A stretch of 64,000 bases of DNA from Lucifuga dentata (lineage: Eukaryota; Chordata; Actinopteri; Ophidiiformes; Bythitidae): NCBI GenBank assembly GCA_014773175.1, contig VXCM01000297.1, positions 186,001 to 250,000 on the forward strand. Direction: 5' to 3'. The notes below the pieces were generated by a model that did not search any database, was not told where the DNA came from, and saw only the letters and a program-made list of their open reading frames with translations. Made by a program: the position numbers and the translations under genes. This document shows, one piece after another, positions 33,883 to 45,500 of this stretch (position 1 is the first letter of the stretch; every line of letters starts with the position of its first letter).

Positions 33883-36800
33883 ATGGCCATTAATCTCACA
33901 GACCTCTCCCTGCCTCAGTTAGAGGGACTGAAAACCCAACTTGACCAGGTAATTCAGCTGAAAGTTCTTTATAATGTTTTGGAATGTGTTCTCAGTTATC
34001 GTTTATATGATTTATAATCTGAATGTGGAAAATTGGAGGTGCTGTGTGGAGAGCTAGCATATTTGAAGCTAACATGCAATCAAAGCCGGCGTGTAACTGG
34101 ATCTGTCTGAGGGGGCTGCTGACTTCAACAAAAGATTCAAAATGTTAGGTTGTGACTTTAACCTTATCTTGCAAATTATAATGTTTTGCAGGAAATTGAG
34201 TTCTTAACGTCTTCAATAGGCCAACTCAAAGTTGTACAGACCAAGTATGTTGAAGCAAAAGATAGTTTGAACGTCCTGAACAACAATAATAAAGGTGAGT
34301 ATCATGAATTGATGAGTTGATGCCCTTTTAGTGTATTTTATAGATAGGCTAATGACAACTATATCATGAAGGTGCACTCTTCAATGAGTTTAGTGTAAAA
34401 GGCTGTCATTAAACTTATTATATTATTATATATTATTAACTTTATTATAAATAAGCTTATTAAATATTATGTTAGAAATTAAGTTATTAAATTTATTAAA
34501 CCAAGATGGTTTAATAAACCTTGTCCTCTATCTGTGGTTCTTCCACCAAGTTGATGAATTCTGATTTTTCCATTTCTCTCTTAATACAGGAAAAGAATTG
34601 CTTGTGCCTCTCACAAGCTCTGTATCCTTTCAAAATGGAATGTCCTCCGATGTTTGTTGTGCTCAAGTAGTGGTCAGTGTGTGTGTGGCCACATTTTTAA
34701 ACATGGGTCAAAATAATCACTGGACTTTTTTTTTCAGATGACTAAGTAGCTGTCTGTGTGGGATAGCATAAATACACGTTACTACATTAAATTAATAATG
34801 CTCAATCATTGTAAAATGCCTTGTCTTATAACAGACATAATGATAGTTGGCATGAAAATGAAAAAATTGCCCCTCCAAGTGGGAAAAATTATCAAAAAAA
34901 AACAAAAAAAAAAAACAATAGGAAGTTGATACAAGACCCTGCTCAACTGGAGTTAAATCCTTCCACTTGGAGGTCCTCCAGGCTCCAGGCTTCACATAGA
35001 TCTAATTCTGCGTGGTGGAAGGCAATAAAGGCAATACAAGATAAGAACTGAACTTTCACATCAAGCAAATCTCATGTTTCAGCTCTGGTTTTGTTTTTCC
35101 AAGTTGACTTTTTTTTAATACTGAAAGGAGCAGAATATCATTAGAAATTAACCTGCTTTACTAGTACATCATGTCAAAAATATGTTTTGGTTTATCAGGT
35201 TGTGAAATACCCAGTGTTGCTTAAATTATGTTTCCCCATTTGTGTTGGAGATATGTAAGAAATCCATTGAGTTTATATTTATACTGTTATATGTATCGTT
35301 AGATACTTGTTTGTCCTTGACATTACTTCTCAGATGTATGTCCCTGGAACATTAAATGACGTGGAACATGTTTTAGTGGATGTGGGGACAGGATACTATG
35401 TTGAAAAGGTACACCTAAAATTGACCTCATGAAATTCCATATGGAATTTAAACATTCAGCTTTCACAAATAACTAAATTGCATAAACAAAAAAACATGTT
35501 TGTAAATGACTATCAATTTCTGCTGCATTATTCATCTAACTCGGTAGAATGTGGAAGACTCAAAGGCATTCTTCAAACGCAAAATAGACTTCCTCACAAA
35601 GCAGATAGAGAAAATTCAACCAGCCCTTCAAGAAAAACATGCCATGAAACAAGGTAAGACAACTACATTTTCCAGATCACTGTATTTCCTATTTTTTACA
35701 GAAAGGATATGACACTGCAGGGTGAATATCTAGACACAAACCCAATGTGCATTTTTAAAGAAACAAATACTAACCTATAAATGAAAGTTTTCATTTGTGC
35801 ATAGGGGTTTATTTATTTTCATTAGGTTTTCATTTTCTTAGGCTCTATAAGAAGAGTAGTGAAATTTTCTCTGGGGGATATTTTTGTCAGTCTGTTTGAC
35901 TGTGCAGCTTTTTGCTGAATACTGCAGACCATTTTAACAGAGCCAAATGGTGGCCTGATCTCTTCTCCTCACCTTTCTTTCATGTTCTGCACATTTACGC
36001 CCTCTGGAGGTGATGTTAAACTCACAGAGCAAATTTAGTGGAAAAAAAAAAAATATAAATAAATAAAATTTGAAAAGGTGTTATTTCTTTATCATTACTT
36101 TGAGGAGATTGTGCTTGTCTAGTATTGCATCCTTGGTGAAGATCAGACCTTAATTAATTGTCATGCAGCGTTAGGTTAATGGAAAACATAACATTTATTT
36201 TGTATCTCAAATTCTGTTTCATCAGTCTGGCATCCTCACTGTTTACCAAGTTAAATCACCTTCAGATTTGTTTATGTATGGGTCATTAAACAGAATCCTT
36301 CCTCCATCTTTGCAAGAACTCTACTCCTTTAATTATGAATTTCATAATTATTCTACTCGTACTCATTGTAAACTCAAGCCTCCTGCTTGTCGAACAGCTC
36401 AGTTACAATTTGGTTACATATACAGATGTTCAACCTTATGGAATGTCCTGCCTTCTAATATCAATAATTTGGCTCCTCTTCAGTTTAAGAAAGCTGTGAA
36501 GGGATTATTTCTTTCTCGACAATATTATCCATATGGATTTTTACTCTAATTTCTCATTTTGGAGTCTGATATTTTGTCAGATTTGCCAGTTATTTCAAAA
36601 GATTTCAAATGTTCTTTTATTATTTTATTATTTATTTTTCTTTTTTTTTTTTTTTTTCNTTTTTTTTTTTTTTTTTCCTAATTTTCCATTCCTAATTCTT
36701 CTATAAATTAAATAGTGACGTGCATCTTTTGGAGAATTACCTTGAAAGCCCCTTGAGGGTTTTTTGCAGTTTGTCCTGTCACATTTCCTTTATGTAATTT

Positions 36801-37080
36801 TGTATTTTTCGTGTTTATGTATGTGTAAATAAAGAAACTAAACAAACTAAACTATCTTACCATGGCTTCTAGTCACAGTTTAGCAGCAGTAAGAGATTGC
36901 AGGAGTGGAAGTTAGCAAGATACCCATATTTTTTAATTAAAAATAAATTTTACACCATAGGTGTTTATTTTGTGCACTGTCTTCTTACTTGCAGCTGTGA
37001 TTGAAGTAATGAACATGAAGATTCAGCAGCTACAACAGAACCAGCAGGCATCACAGCTGGCGGGGACCACCAAGGCTTAA
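33883..37080 (+). CDS. pfdn5: Prefoldin subunit 5
   Basis: Alpha-type subunit of the hexameric prefoldin chaperone, which passes nascent actin and tubulin to the CCT chaperonin. The mammalian protein is also known as MYC-binding MM-1. Coding exons: 33883-33948, 34192-34294, 34590-34621 (only 32 nt), 35334-35408, 35548-35653, 36995-37080, giving 155 aa (human 154). The architecture is two long coiled-coil helices (about residues 12-55 and 100-147) flanking the beta-hairpin core. The core reads [34 protein letters not shown], nearly identical to mammals. Intron 5 (1.34 kb) carries a LINE fragment in the same orientation. No canonical AATAAA is close to the stop; an ATTAAA near 37707 is a weak candidate. 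Confidence 0.96.
36240..36855 (+). mobile_element. 3' end of a non-LTR retrotransposon (LINE) in pfdn5 intron 5
   Basis: The reading frame 36268-36549 encodes about 93 aa with the arrangement [11 protein letters not shown]...[21 protein letters not shown], then a serine/leucine/lysine tail. This is the conserved extreme C-terminus seen in ORF2 of many fish non-LTR elements. It is followed by a T-rich stretch with a single-N join (36659), an AATAAA at 36828 and a terminal AAACT-type repeat. Only the 3' end is present (5' truncation is usual), so it has no reverse transcriptase and cannot move on its own. The clade is not assigned. Confidence 0.7.
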
Positions 37081-39100
37081 TGAGATCACCTATAAACTTC
37101 TCACGATTGGAGGACATATTCGAATTTATGCGCAAAATATGTAAATCTACATTTATAAGACAAACAATACCTTCCAGTAATCAGAATTGTCTTCAGTGTC
37201 CAGGAATGAAGAACAAATGTGTAATGTACTGAGTGCACAAGCACCAGGATGTTTTTCAGTTGGCTCTTGTAATCGCAGTGAAGGAATACCATTAAGCCTG
37301 TTGCTGCTTCATTATTTGGCACTATAGCATTGGCCTTTCTTGCATAAGCTTGTAAAAATGGAACTGCTGACTTCAAAGTTTCATCTGTATAAACATAACT
37401 TTCTTCCAGTCTTCAGTAGTGACTTTTTATTTTATTGTTTGGCCAATTTGGTTTGCTTCAATTAACTTGAATCTGTTGTTTTCCACTTGGCTTTGTATCT
37501 TTGTCAAAGATGTAGTTCTGTCTTTAAACACTGGTTTTCACATGGTCTCTTTGGTAGTGTTTTGAATGAAAATGATGTAGTCGGTGAAAACCTTGAAATT
37601 TTCACTAGCTGTAGTTGGTAGGATACTTTAAGAACTTAAATGGTTTACTAAAATATTTCACTGTCATGATTTATCTCTTAAGACATAGCAAGTGATTACA
37701 GAAATATTAAAGAAACGGTTCTTGGTAATGAACTTAAACTTGTTGGTCCCTCTATACACACAAATTAGCAGTCTATCATCTGTAATGCAATCCAGTTCGA
37801 CAGCCATGCAATTAGTCTGGCTTTTGTGAATCTAATGGTCAGTTTTTGTTGACTATTATTTCATGGTACATTTAGACTCCATAATTGTGGTGTTGCTCTG
37901 GACTGCATTTTGTTGATAGATGTTTATCTGTCCAGCCAAAATTACAATTCGACAAGACAGAATGTTGAAAAGACGCCCACAATATAATGCAATCAAATAT
38001 ACCACCATTAAATAGTCTCACAAATAACTGATGAGTAAAAAACTTTGACATAAAAAATATAATTTTCTTATAAATAAGAAAATAACAAGCTTCGTAAAGT
38101 ACTTTTTGTGTAGGTGTAATGTACTAGTAGTAACTATATTTCTGTTCTAAGACCGTACTTTTCAAATGATTGTTTGGGATTGAAGGCATCGGTCACATCT
38201 TAAAGAAATGAAATAAGTGCGGTGTTGTCATACTGTTGCATCACATCCAAGTTATGTCTGTTTATCATACTTTTCTTCACAAGAAGATTCACCTGAGATT
38301 CAAGTGCATCTATAAGCGATCTGTATGAATAAATCACTAAAAACGAGCTGAGACTGAAAAAATAGCAATTATCAAAACACAGAGAAACCAAACACTGATG
38401 TGTTAAACTAATCACAAAGAACACAATGAGAATCATACATTAGCATAGAAAGAGTCACAAAAAGAGAATGATAAAGGGTGCACTGCATAAGGTTTAGCCT
38501 TAATAGAACATTTTTGACCGTTCAGGGAACCTACAGCTTGTGTTAACTTGAAAACAGCCATCTAATTAGACAATTAGCTATTACACAAATATGTTGATCC
38601 AAGTGAAGGTTAATCTCGGTCATCCAGGTGGTAAAATGTCTAGAAAGTTAAAAGTTGAGTCGCCACAGTGGAAAGACACCCACAAACCCTCTCACTGATG
38701 GGTGTGGGTGTGTGCCTGTGGAAATGAATGCCGCTAACTAATCCTGCTACAGTTTGGACTGAAGAAGCCTTTCGGATGAACAGCGAAACGTCTTGAAACT
38801 TGTTTTTTCCAGCATGATGATTCAAATTTAACTTTGGAGACATGTCGATCCAAGCTTTGTGAAAATATTTGTTAATGCCCACTTTTTGCATCTGCCAATT
38901 TATCATAAAATTTGGAATACCTTGATACCAACATTATCAGTTTTCCCGTGAACGCCTCTATTACGCAGGTGATCTCCGCGACTCCGCCTCTTCATCCTGA
39001 TTGGCTAATGGCCAGCGGCAACTGAGAGAGATTTGATGACCAAACTTCAGGGGCAGATAAGGAAAGTCTGCACTGCACGCCGCCTTTCTTGCCGCTTCCG
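37081..39100. other. pfdn5-larp4 intergenic region
   Basis: Contains the pfdn5 3'UTR and AT-rich spacer. No protein-like reading frame was found on either strand. A dispersed-repeat segment lies at about 38590-38805. From about 38960 the composition turns CpG-rich as the larp4 promoter begins. Confidence 0.6.
38590..38805. repeat. Dispersed teleost repeat fragment
   Basis: Holds the phrases atctcggtcatccaggtgg and ggactgaagaagcc...gaaacgtctt. I recognise these as part of a short dispersed repeat common in fish genomes. Family and ends cannot be fixed from this single copy. Confidence 0.5.
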
Positions 39101-39595
39101 CTGATCTCGGCGGCAGCCGCGGCACAGCTACCGCCAGGCTCTCGTTAAAACGAATAGGGGCGGTAACTTGTTTTCCGGTGTGTAACGGCCTGAAACAACG
39201 CAGCTGTCACGTGCGTGAGTGGTGCTTCAAGTGGAAGCGTCTTCCGTTTAGCTGACCTGTGGGACAGGGAGTTCCAAGAAATCACACTTTTATTTAAAAA
39301 AAAAATGTAAGACGCCGGTCTCTGTGAATCGTAACTATCAGAGGAGAAGTTAACTAGCAGCGTGCTAAGTTGTATTTTTTTTTTCCACGCGGACCGTTTG
39401 GAAAAGGTGGGCTGTAGGTTGGGCGAGTGTATATCGGTTACCAGTGAGACGGTGGCAAACAAGACTGCTTCGGAACGAATACGACGAGGTGCGGACGATA
39501 AGTTCATCAGAGCGCTGACTCTCCACAGAAGATTGGAGCTAAAACAGCAAATTAACCTCCCGGTAGCCGAAGAGGAAAACGAGGATCTCAGCGGC
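38960..39595 (+). promoter_or_regulatory. larp4: larp4 CpG-rich promoter and 5'UTR
   Basis: GC- and CpG-rich stretch (densest at 39080-39190) with an inverted CCAAT box in tgattggct near 38999, and no TATA box. It runs into the exon that ends with the start codon at 39598. A minimal upstream frame (ATG directly followed by TAA, 39305-39310) sits at the end of a 10-A run. Whether it is transcribed depends on the unseen start site. Confidence 0.55.
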
Positions 39596-42500
39596 ATGGT
39601 GAGTTTGGGGCCTGGTAGTGAGCACGCTAGCTAACATGTGGCAACCTGTTTGCGTCTCCGGCTAATTCATTCAGCCAACTCCTCGTGTTGTTCGAGTCCA
39701 ACGAGTCATTTTAGTTAGTGTCAGTATCGGTTTTATATGCTCCAAACCTCCATTCTGACTGAACACATTAACGTGGAGTTAAGTGCAGTGGATCGACCAC
39801 ATTATTGACTAACATCAAGTTAAGCTCTGTTCTAAGTTAAGACAACACTGATCTAGAGGCTGGTGTGGTGTGTTATGGCTTAAGCTGGTTATACGTTGGC
39901 TAGACATTACGACAGCCACCATTAATACCTGCTCAGCACCTAACGTGTTCAAACGAACCATATGCTGACATGTTGACGATAATAAAAGGCTGATAAATTC
40001 TGGTTAATCATCAAACTGCATGTAATCGTAGTTGCACCGTAGCCGTTGCACAACTATGAAGTTAGTTAATAAATAATTCCGCGCTGAAGGTCAAACATTG
40101 CGCTGCGGAAATGTTAGCTAAGTTTGTTTTCTTTGTCTTTGGTTTTCACGAATTTCCAGTGATAATACGGAGAGGATCTTCTTGAGCCTGGATTTAATAT
40201 GTAATAACACACTTAGTCACTGATCACGTTTGTGTCTAACTATGGCGTTTGCTTGGCTATCGTTGATGACAAATTACGTAATCTAATCAGTAATTACCCA
40301 CACAGTTTATGTGGATTTAAAGTGAAAAGACAACGTTTTAATATCCCGCTGCAGTTGTAAAGCGGACGAGCATGTTGGCCGCCATGTGCTCTTTCTTTCC
40401 TGACCCTCAAGCCAGTATCGATGGCCGCTAAATTTTAACCAGAACGTCGGTCTTGAAGGTTGTGACTTGGATGCATTTCCTGATTTTGTACCAATGAATA
40501 ATAACCGGCTTCCTGTAGTATAACAGTTAAGCCATTTGCATTGCTTTTAGTAACGCATGAGGTCCACAGGCTGAGGCGCGCCATAGTTGCTGTAGCACTA
40601 CATATGACTGAGTAAAGAGGCGGGGAAAAAACAGGAAACCCTGTAAAAACCTACAAGTCTAATAATGGCCTCCTGTGCGATGAGCATGAGGTATGAACAA
40701 ACAAACCCTGGAAGCTGAATTAAAATGTTGATTGGCTTACATGTATCCACAATGATTGGCTCACACTGAGTCAGATTTAAATGTTGAGAGGTCTATTATT
40801 GTCTGTTATTGTGAAATCTGTGAGCCAGTATGATGAACTAGCATAATAATAGCCTAAACAGTTTGAGGTGTTTTTTGTTTTGTTTTTTAACACCACATCC
40901 ATTATTTGTAACTGTCTGCTGGTCGTGTGGCCGCTGAGAGACTTTATGGCTTTCATGTTAGCAAGTATTGCCACAGTTCAAGAGTGTTTCTTGTTTTTGT
41001 ATTACACATCATCGCAAAGAACACTCTGAAATCAGAATTTGTGATACATACAGTAAAAAGTAAGATTTAGACAGTTTTTTTTCAGTAGTCTGTAGAGTTA
41101 AACAGTTTCCAGTTTTATAGTTTACTGAGCTATTATTTGTCATCTCTTGTTGCATGTCAAACACCATTCAACATTTTATTAGTGAGTTATTAAGAAACCT
41201 GGGCAAACTCTTATTTGTGCCTACTTCAACCTTCATCTCTGTGTACTGTGGTGTATATTTTATTTATTGTTTCTACAGTAACACAGCTTACTGCTATTTG
41301 TTTAGTGACCAAATTACCGTGGTTAGAGGTCTCACAATCAACATCATGGCTTCAGTGGTAGTTTGTTTCTCTTTGGTACCTGTTCAGTGTATGTCAAACA
41401 TTTTTACAACTGTTGCAGGACTGGCAACAGTGAACATGTTTTTTTTTTTTTCTTTCTCTTATCCATAATATGTTATGATTATCATGCAGGTCACCACAAA
41501 GGGAACCGGCCTCAACCCGAACGCCAAAGTGTGGCAAGAGATCCCTGCCCCCCATAATGATAACCCAGAGGGGCCGGAGGAGTCTCCTTGGCTGCAAACA
41601 TCTCCTTCTTGTGCCGAGATGACCAGTGGTATATGGGCTTAGTCAGATCAGTGTGCCTGATAATGTTATTTATCACTTGACTTCATAGACTGTAGTTGAA
41701 AGTAGTCCACGTAAAGGTTTAATTTAAGCCAAATTTTACCACCTCTGCTAATTTAGCCCAGTCTCTTTAACTGACTGCCACCAAGAGGATCAGTTACAGT
41801 TGTGTAATAAATAGAAAGCATTGTGAGATTTTTTATAGCATTATAGTTCAAGCATGACTTACTTTGCAAATATTTCATTGTTGTTTATCTCTTCTGTCTT
41901 GCGTTACTCAGATGGCTACTTCTCAGGGTGTAAAGGATACATCACAGAATATCCTGACAGCACAGACGACTGCACCCCCGCACCCATAGAGGGCATAATG
42001 AATGGCACAAACTACCCTGACTTTGTTTACACACACTTTGACCCGGTATGTGGGTCAGTCACAGATAGTGAGGCTACTAATGAACAACTGCTGTCTGAAG
42101 GGAACCTGAGAGAGTCTTTGAAGAAACGACTTGAGTTCTGCTTTTCTAGGTGAGTGGCAAGGTCTTGTATTTTTTTACCCATCCCACATTGCTGTTCATG
42201 TATCAAATTCTATACTTGGTTAATTCAAACTAAACATTAGATGGATTATTTCACAATAATGGAAATTCAGCTGTTACTAGCATACAGGTAAACCTAATGT
42301 CTACTAGTATGCATCCCAGATTTCTTATTGTTTCTGAACAAGGTAACAAAGAATGTGGAAGCCAAAGAGGAGAAAACAGAGAGCAAAGATGTTGTGTATC
42401 ATTATTACACCTTTTTCCTTTCCCAATGTTTTGGGTATTTGCAGAGAGAATCTGTCAAAGGACCTTTACCTGATATCCCAGATGGACAGTGATCAGTTTG

Positions 42501-45500
42501 TTCCCATCTGGACCATAGCTTGCATGGAGGACATCAAAAACCTCACTACTGACATGGACCTCATTCTGGATGTACTGCAAGGTACAATTGCTTCATTGTT
42601 AAAGCAGGACATACAGGCAGAGTGAAATAAGGAGCAGGGTCTCCCATGTGACACTTGCCACTTCTGCTAACCATTTTTCCATTTAAAAAAAAACTCTGAG
42701 GTCTGCGCAACTATGTCATTTATAATTTTCTGTCTGCTTCTGTCATTAACTGTTTGTAGTTCCCGTTTTGATACTTGACAGAGTTTAGTTGATTGGATTA
42801 ATGGGAAAGCTTGCCAAAATGTAATCACTTGTAATTGTCTTTGGTAGCTTCTCCCCTGGTGGAAGTTGAAGAAACTGGGAAAAAGGTTCGACCAAATCAC
42901 AGACGTTGCATCATTATTCTGAGAGAGGTGCCTGAGACTACACCAGTTGAGGTAAAACATGACTACACAAGTCTTGAAGCTGTCTTGCTCCACAGAGAAT
43001 CTTATAAACTGTGCTTATTTACATTGTGTATATAGATGTACTCAACAAGTCATTTTAATGTTAAATAATTTGTAGGTTAATTTATTGTGACGGGTGTATC
43101 GTGGCTCAGGCAGCTTAGAGGACAGCACAGAGGCTGCAGGTTATGTTGAGGGTGGAAGTTGTTTAATGTTCTGCTAGTGTCTGAGGTAGAAATGTATATA
43201 ATTTGTGCTCTGCATCTTTTCCACAGGACGTGGAGGCTCTGTTTAAGAGTGAAAACTGCCCAAAAGTGTTGAGTGTCGAATTTGCACACAACAGCAACTG
43301 GTACATAACATTTCAGTCAGATTTGGATGCACTACAGGTATTACTTCTCATTAATAACTACATTGCTTATTGTGATTGTGACTATGTCCCTCCCCATCTC
43401 CAGAATTTATTCATTTTTAAATTTGTTTTTATTATTATTGGTTTTTTGTTTTTTACATCAGTACATCACTTATTACAGCTATTCATAACCTATTACAGCC
43501 AGTTATTTATGTTACACTGTTACAAGCAAATTACTGAGTTTTAATGTGTGCTGAACACTGCAGTGCAGTGAGACCAGTGGAAATTTTTTCATTTTTAAGC
43601 TTGAAAGATAAACCACGAATAACTCATGCATAATTTTTTTTCTGTCCTCAGGCTTACAGATACCTAAGAGAAGAAGTGAAAATGTTTCAGGGAAAGCCAA
43701 TCATGGTGAGTTAACCTGTGATCGACTTTTGACTTTTGGCTGAAATTCTTCTCTTGCCGTGGATCATCGCTTATTGTTCCATTTCAGTACTAATAAAATC
43801 CTACTGGTTTAGTCAATCTGACATATGACAGTTGTGTTTTGAAGGAGGAGATTAAAAAAAAAAAAAAAAAAANAAAAAAAAAAAAAAAAAACTTGTCTTA
43901 CTATTTGAAACTGTAGTCAAGGGACCCAAGCAGCTATGACTTCTTTATGAGTGCACATGAGCAAATGCATTTTTCATAAAAAGGCTTAGATTATGTCTTT
44001 GATGCAATATTTTCTCCATGTTTTATGTTGTCAAATGATTTTACAGCTAGAATGTGATGCCTGAAATATATCCAGATATTTATTACAAAAAGTCTAATAT
44101 AGACTCCGGCGTGAAACTCAGCAAAGTGTTGGTAACTCAAGATTTGTGCTATTAGCTGTCACACCTTTGCTCTCTCGGCTAGGAGTGTTTGACTAAGTAT
44201 AGGAGTGGGCTGTTTTGTATGTACAAAGGGTTGATAAGTAAAGAGGCATTGGTCTCTGTCAGACTGTAGCGTGCACACACACCTTCCAGTGTGATCGTCC
44301 ATCTTACCATAATGTGATGTTTACTAATGTTCCCTAGTTTAATATTTACTTAACATTTCAATTATCGAAAATATCCATTCTTAGATTTAGATTAGACTTG
44401 GATTGTGTCCCTTAATAACCCCAGTGATGATCAGTATCGCGCTTGGAAGGACTCATATGCGCTGTGACTGGTTGGGAGGATTGTTTCATCTTTAGCTCTA
44501 TCTTTGAATCTGCTACCTCCCCTCTAAGCATCTACTCTTCTTTTTCATCCTTCACTGTGCTTTTATTCCCACTCCTCCTTCCCCACTTCCCCTAGTCAGT
44601 GCAGTGTTTTATGGCCTAATGACCGTGAGATTATGAGATCTGAGGGGACTAAAGGACTGTAGATGGTGCTATAACATAACTCATTTCAGATACTGAGATG
44701 AGTTATGTTATGAGTTATGAAGTGTTAAGATCATTGCTGCCAACAAACCACACTCCAACAATTCTGTACTTTCCTTCATTTTCCTTCAGGCCCGCATTAA
44801 GGCCATTAACACATTCTTTGCCAAAAATGGCTACCGCAGTGTGGACTTCAGTATGTACAGTCAGCATGGCCAGACACAGACAGAGTATGGCTCCCCTGTC
44901 TACATGCAGCAGGTGTACAGCCCTCAGCAGCAGCAGTACCCCGTATATCCAGTGGTGCCTCCCTCTTGGAACCCTTCGGTCATGCCTTACTTTGAAACAC
45001 CACTGGTGAGAACCTGAATGTTCAGCGTCAGTCATAATGTGAAATGCAAACAATGGGAAAGCAGACATTTTCAGTCTCAGTCCATATACAGAAGTATTGT
45101 TTGTTTGGAGCACATTGATCATTGAATTTCCCTTTGCTGCCCTGATATCTAGGCACCTTTTTCTGAGAGTGGATTCATAAATAGTTACAGCAGTCCTCAG
45201 ACCTACAAAACCAGCTCAAGTTTTGTAAACCATGGGCGAAACATGAGCAGGACCAGGTATGTGCAAGTCATGCAATACACAATTGCAGTTCATGTTTATG
45301 TGTCAAATACAGAGCAGGGAAAGAAGTCTTCCTGCTGTGATGCAGCATAAAGACGAGTGGAAGCACCTTATTGTTCACAAATCAACAAAAGTACAAACCA
45401 GGCAAATGAGAACATAAGGGGCTGTGATATGACAATTTACTGGCAGCTCATTAAATATGTCTAAAGTACTGAATACTCCTGCACAAGCATAAGATGATTT

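Noticed and set aside
39362..39595. 78-residue N-terminal extension of larp4
   Set aside because: The frame is open into exon 2 but begins with GTG and has no in-frame ATG. It does not resemble LARP4 N-termini.
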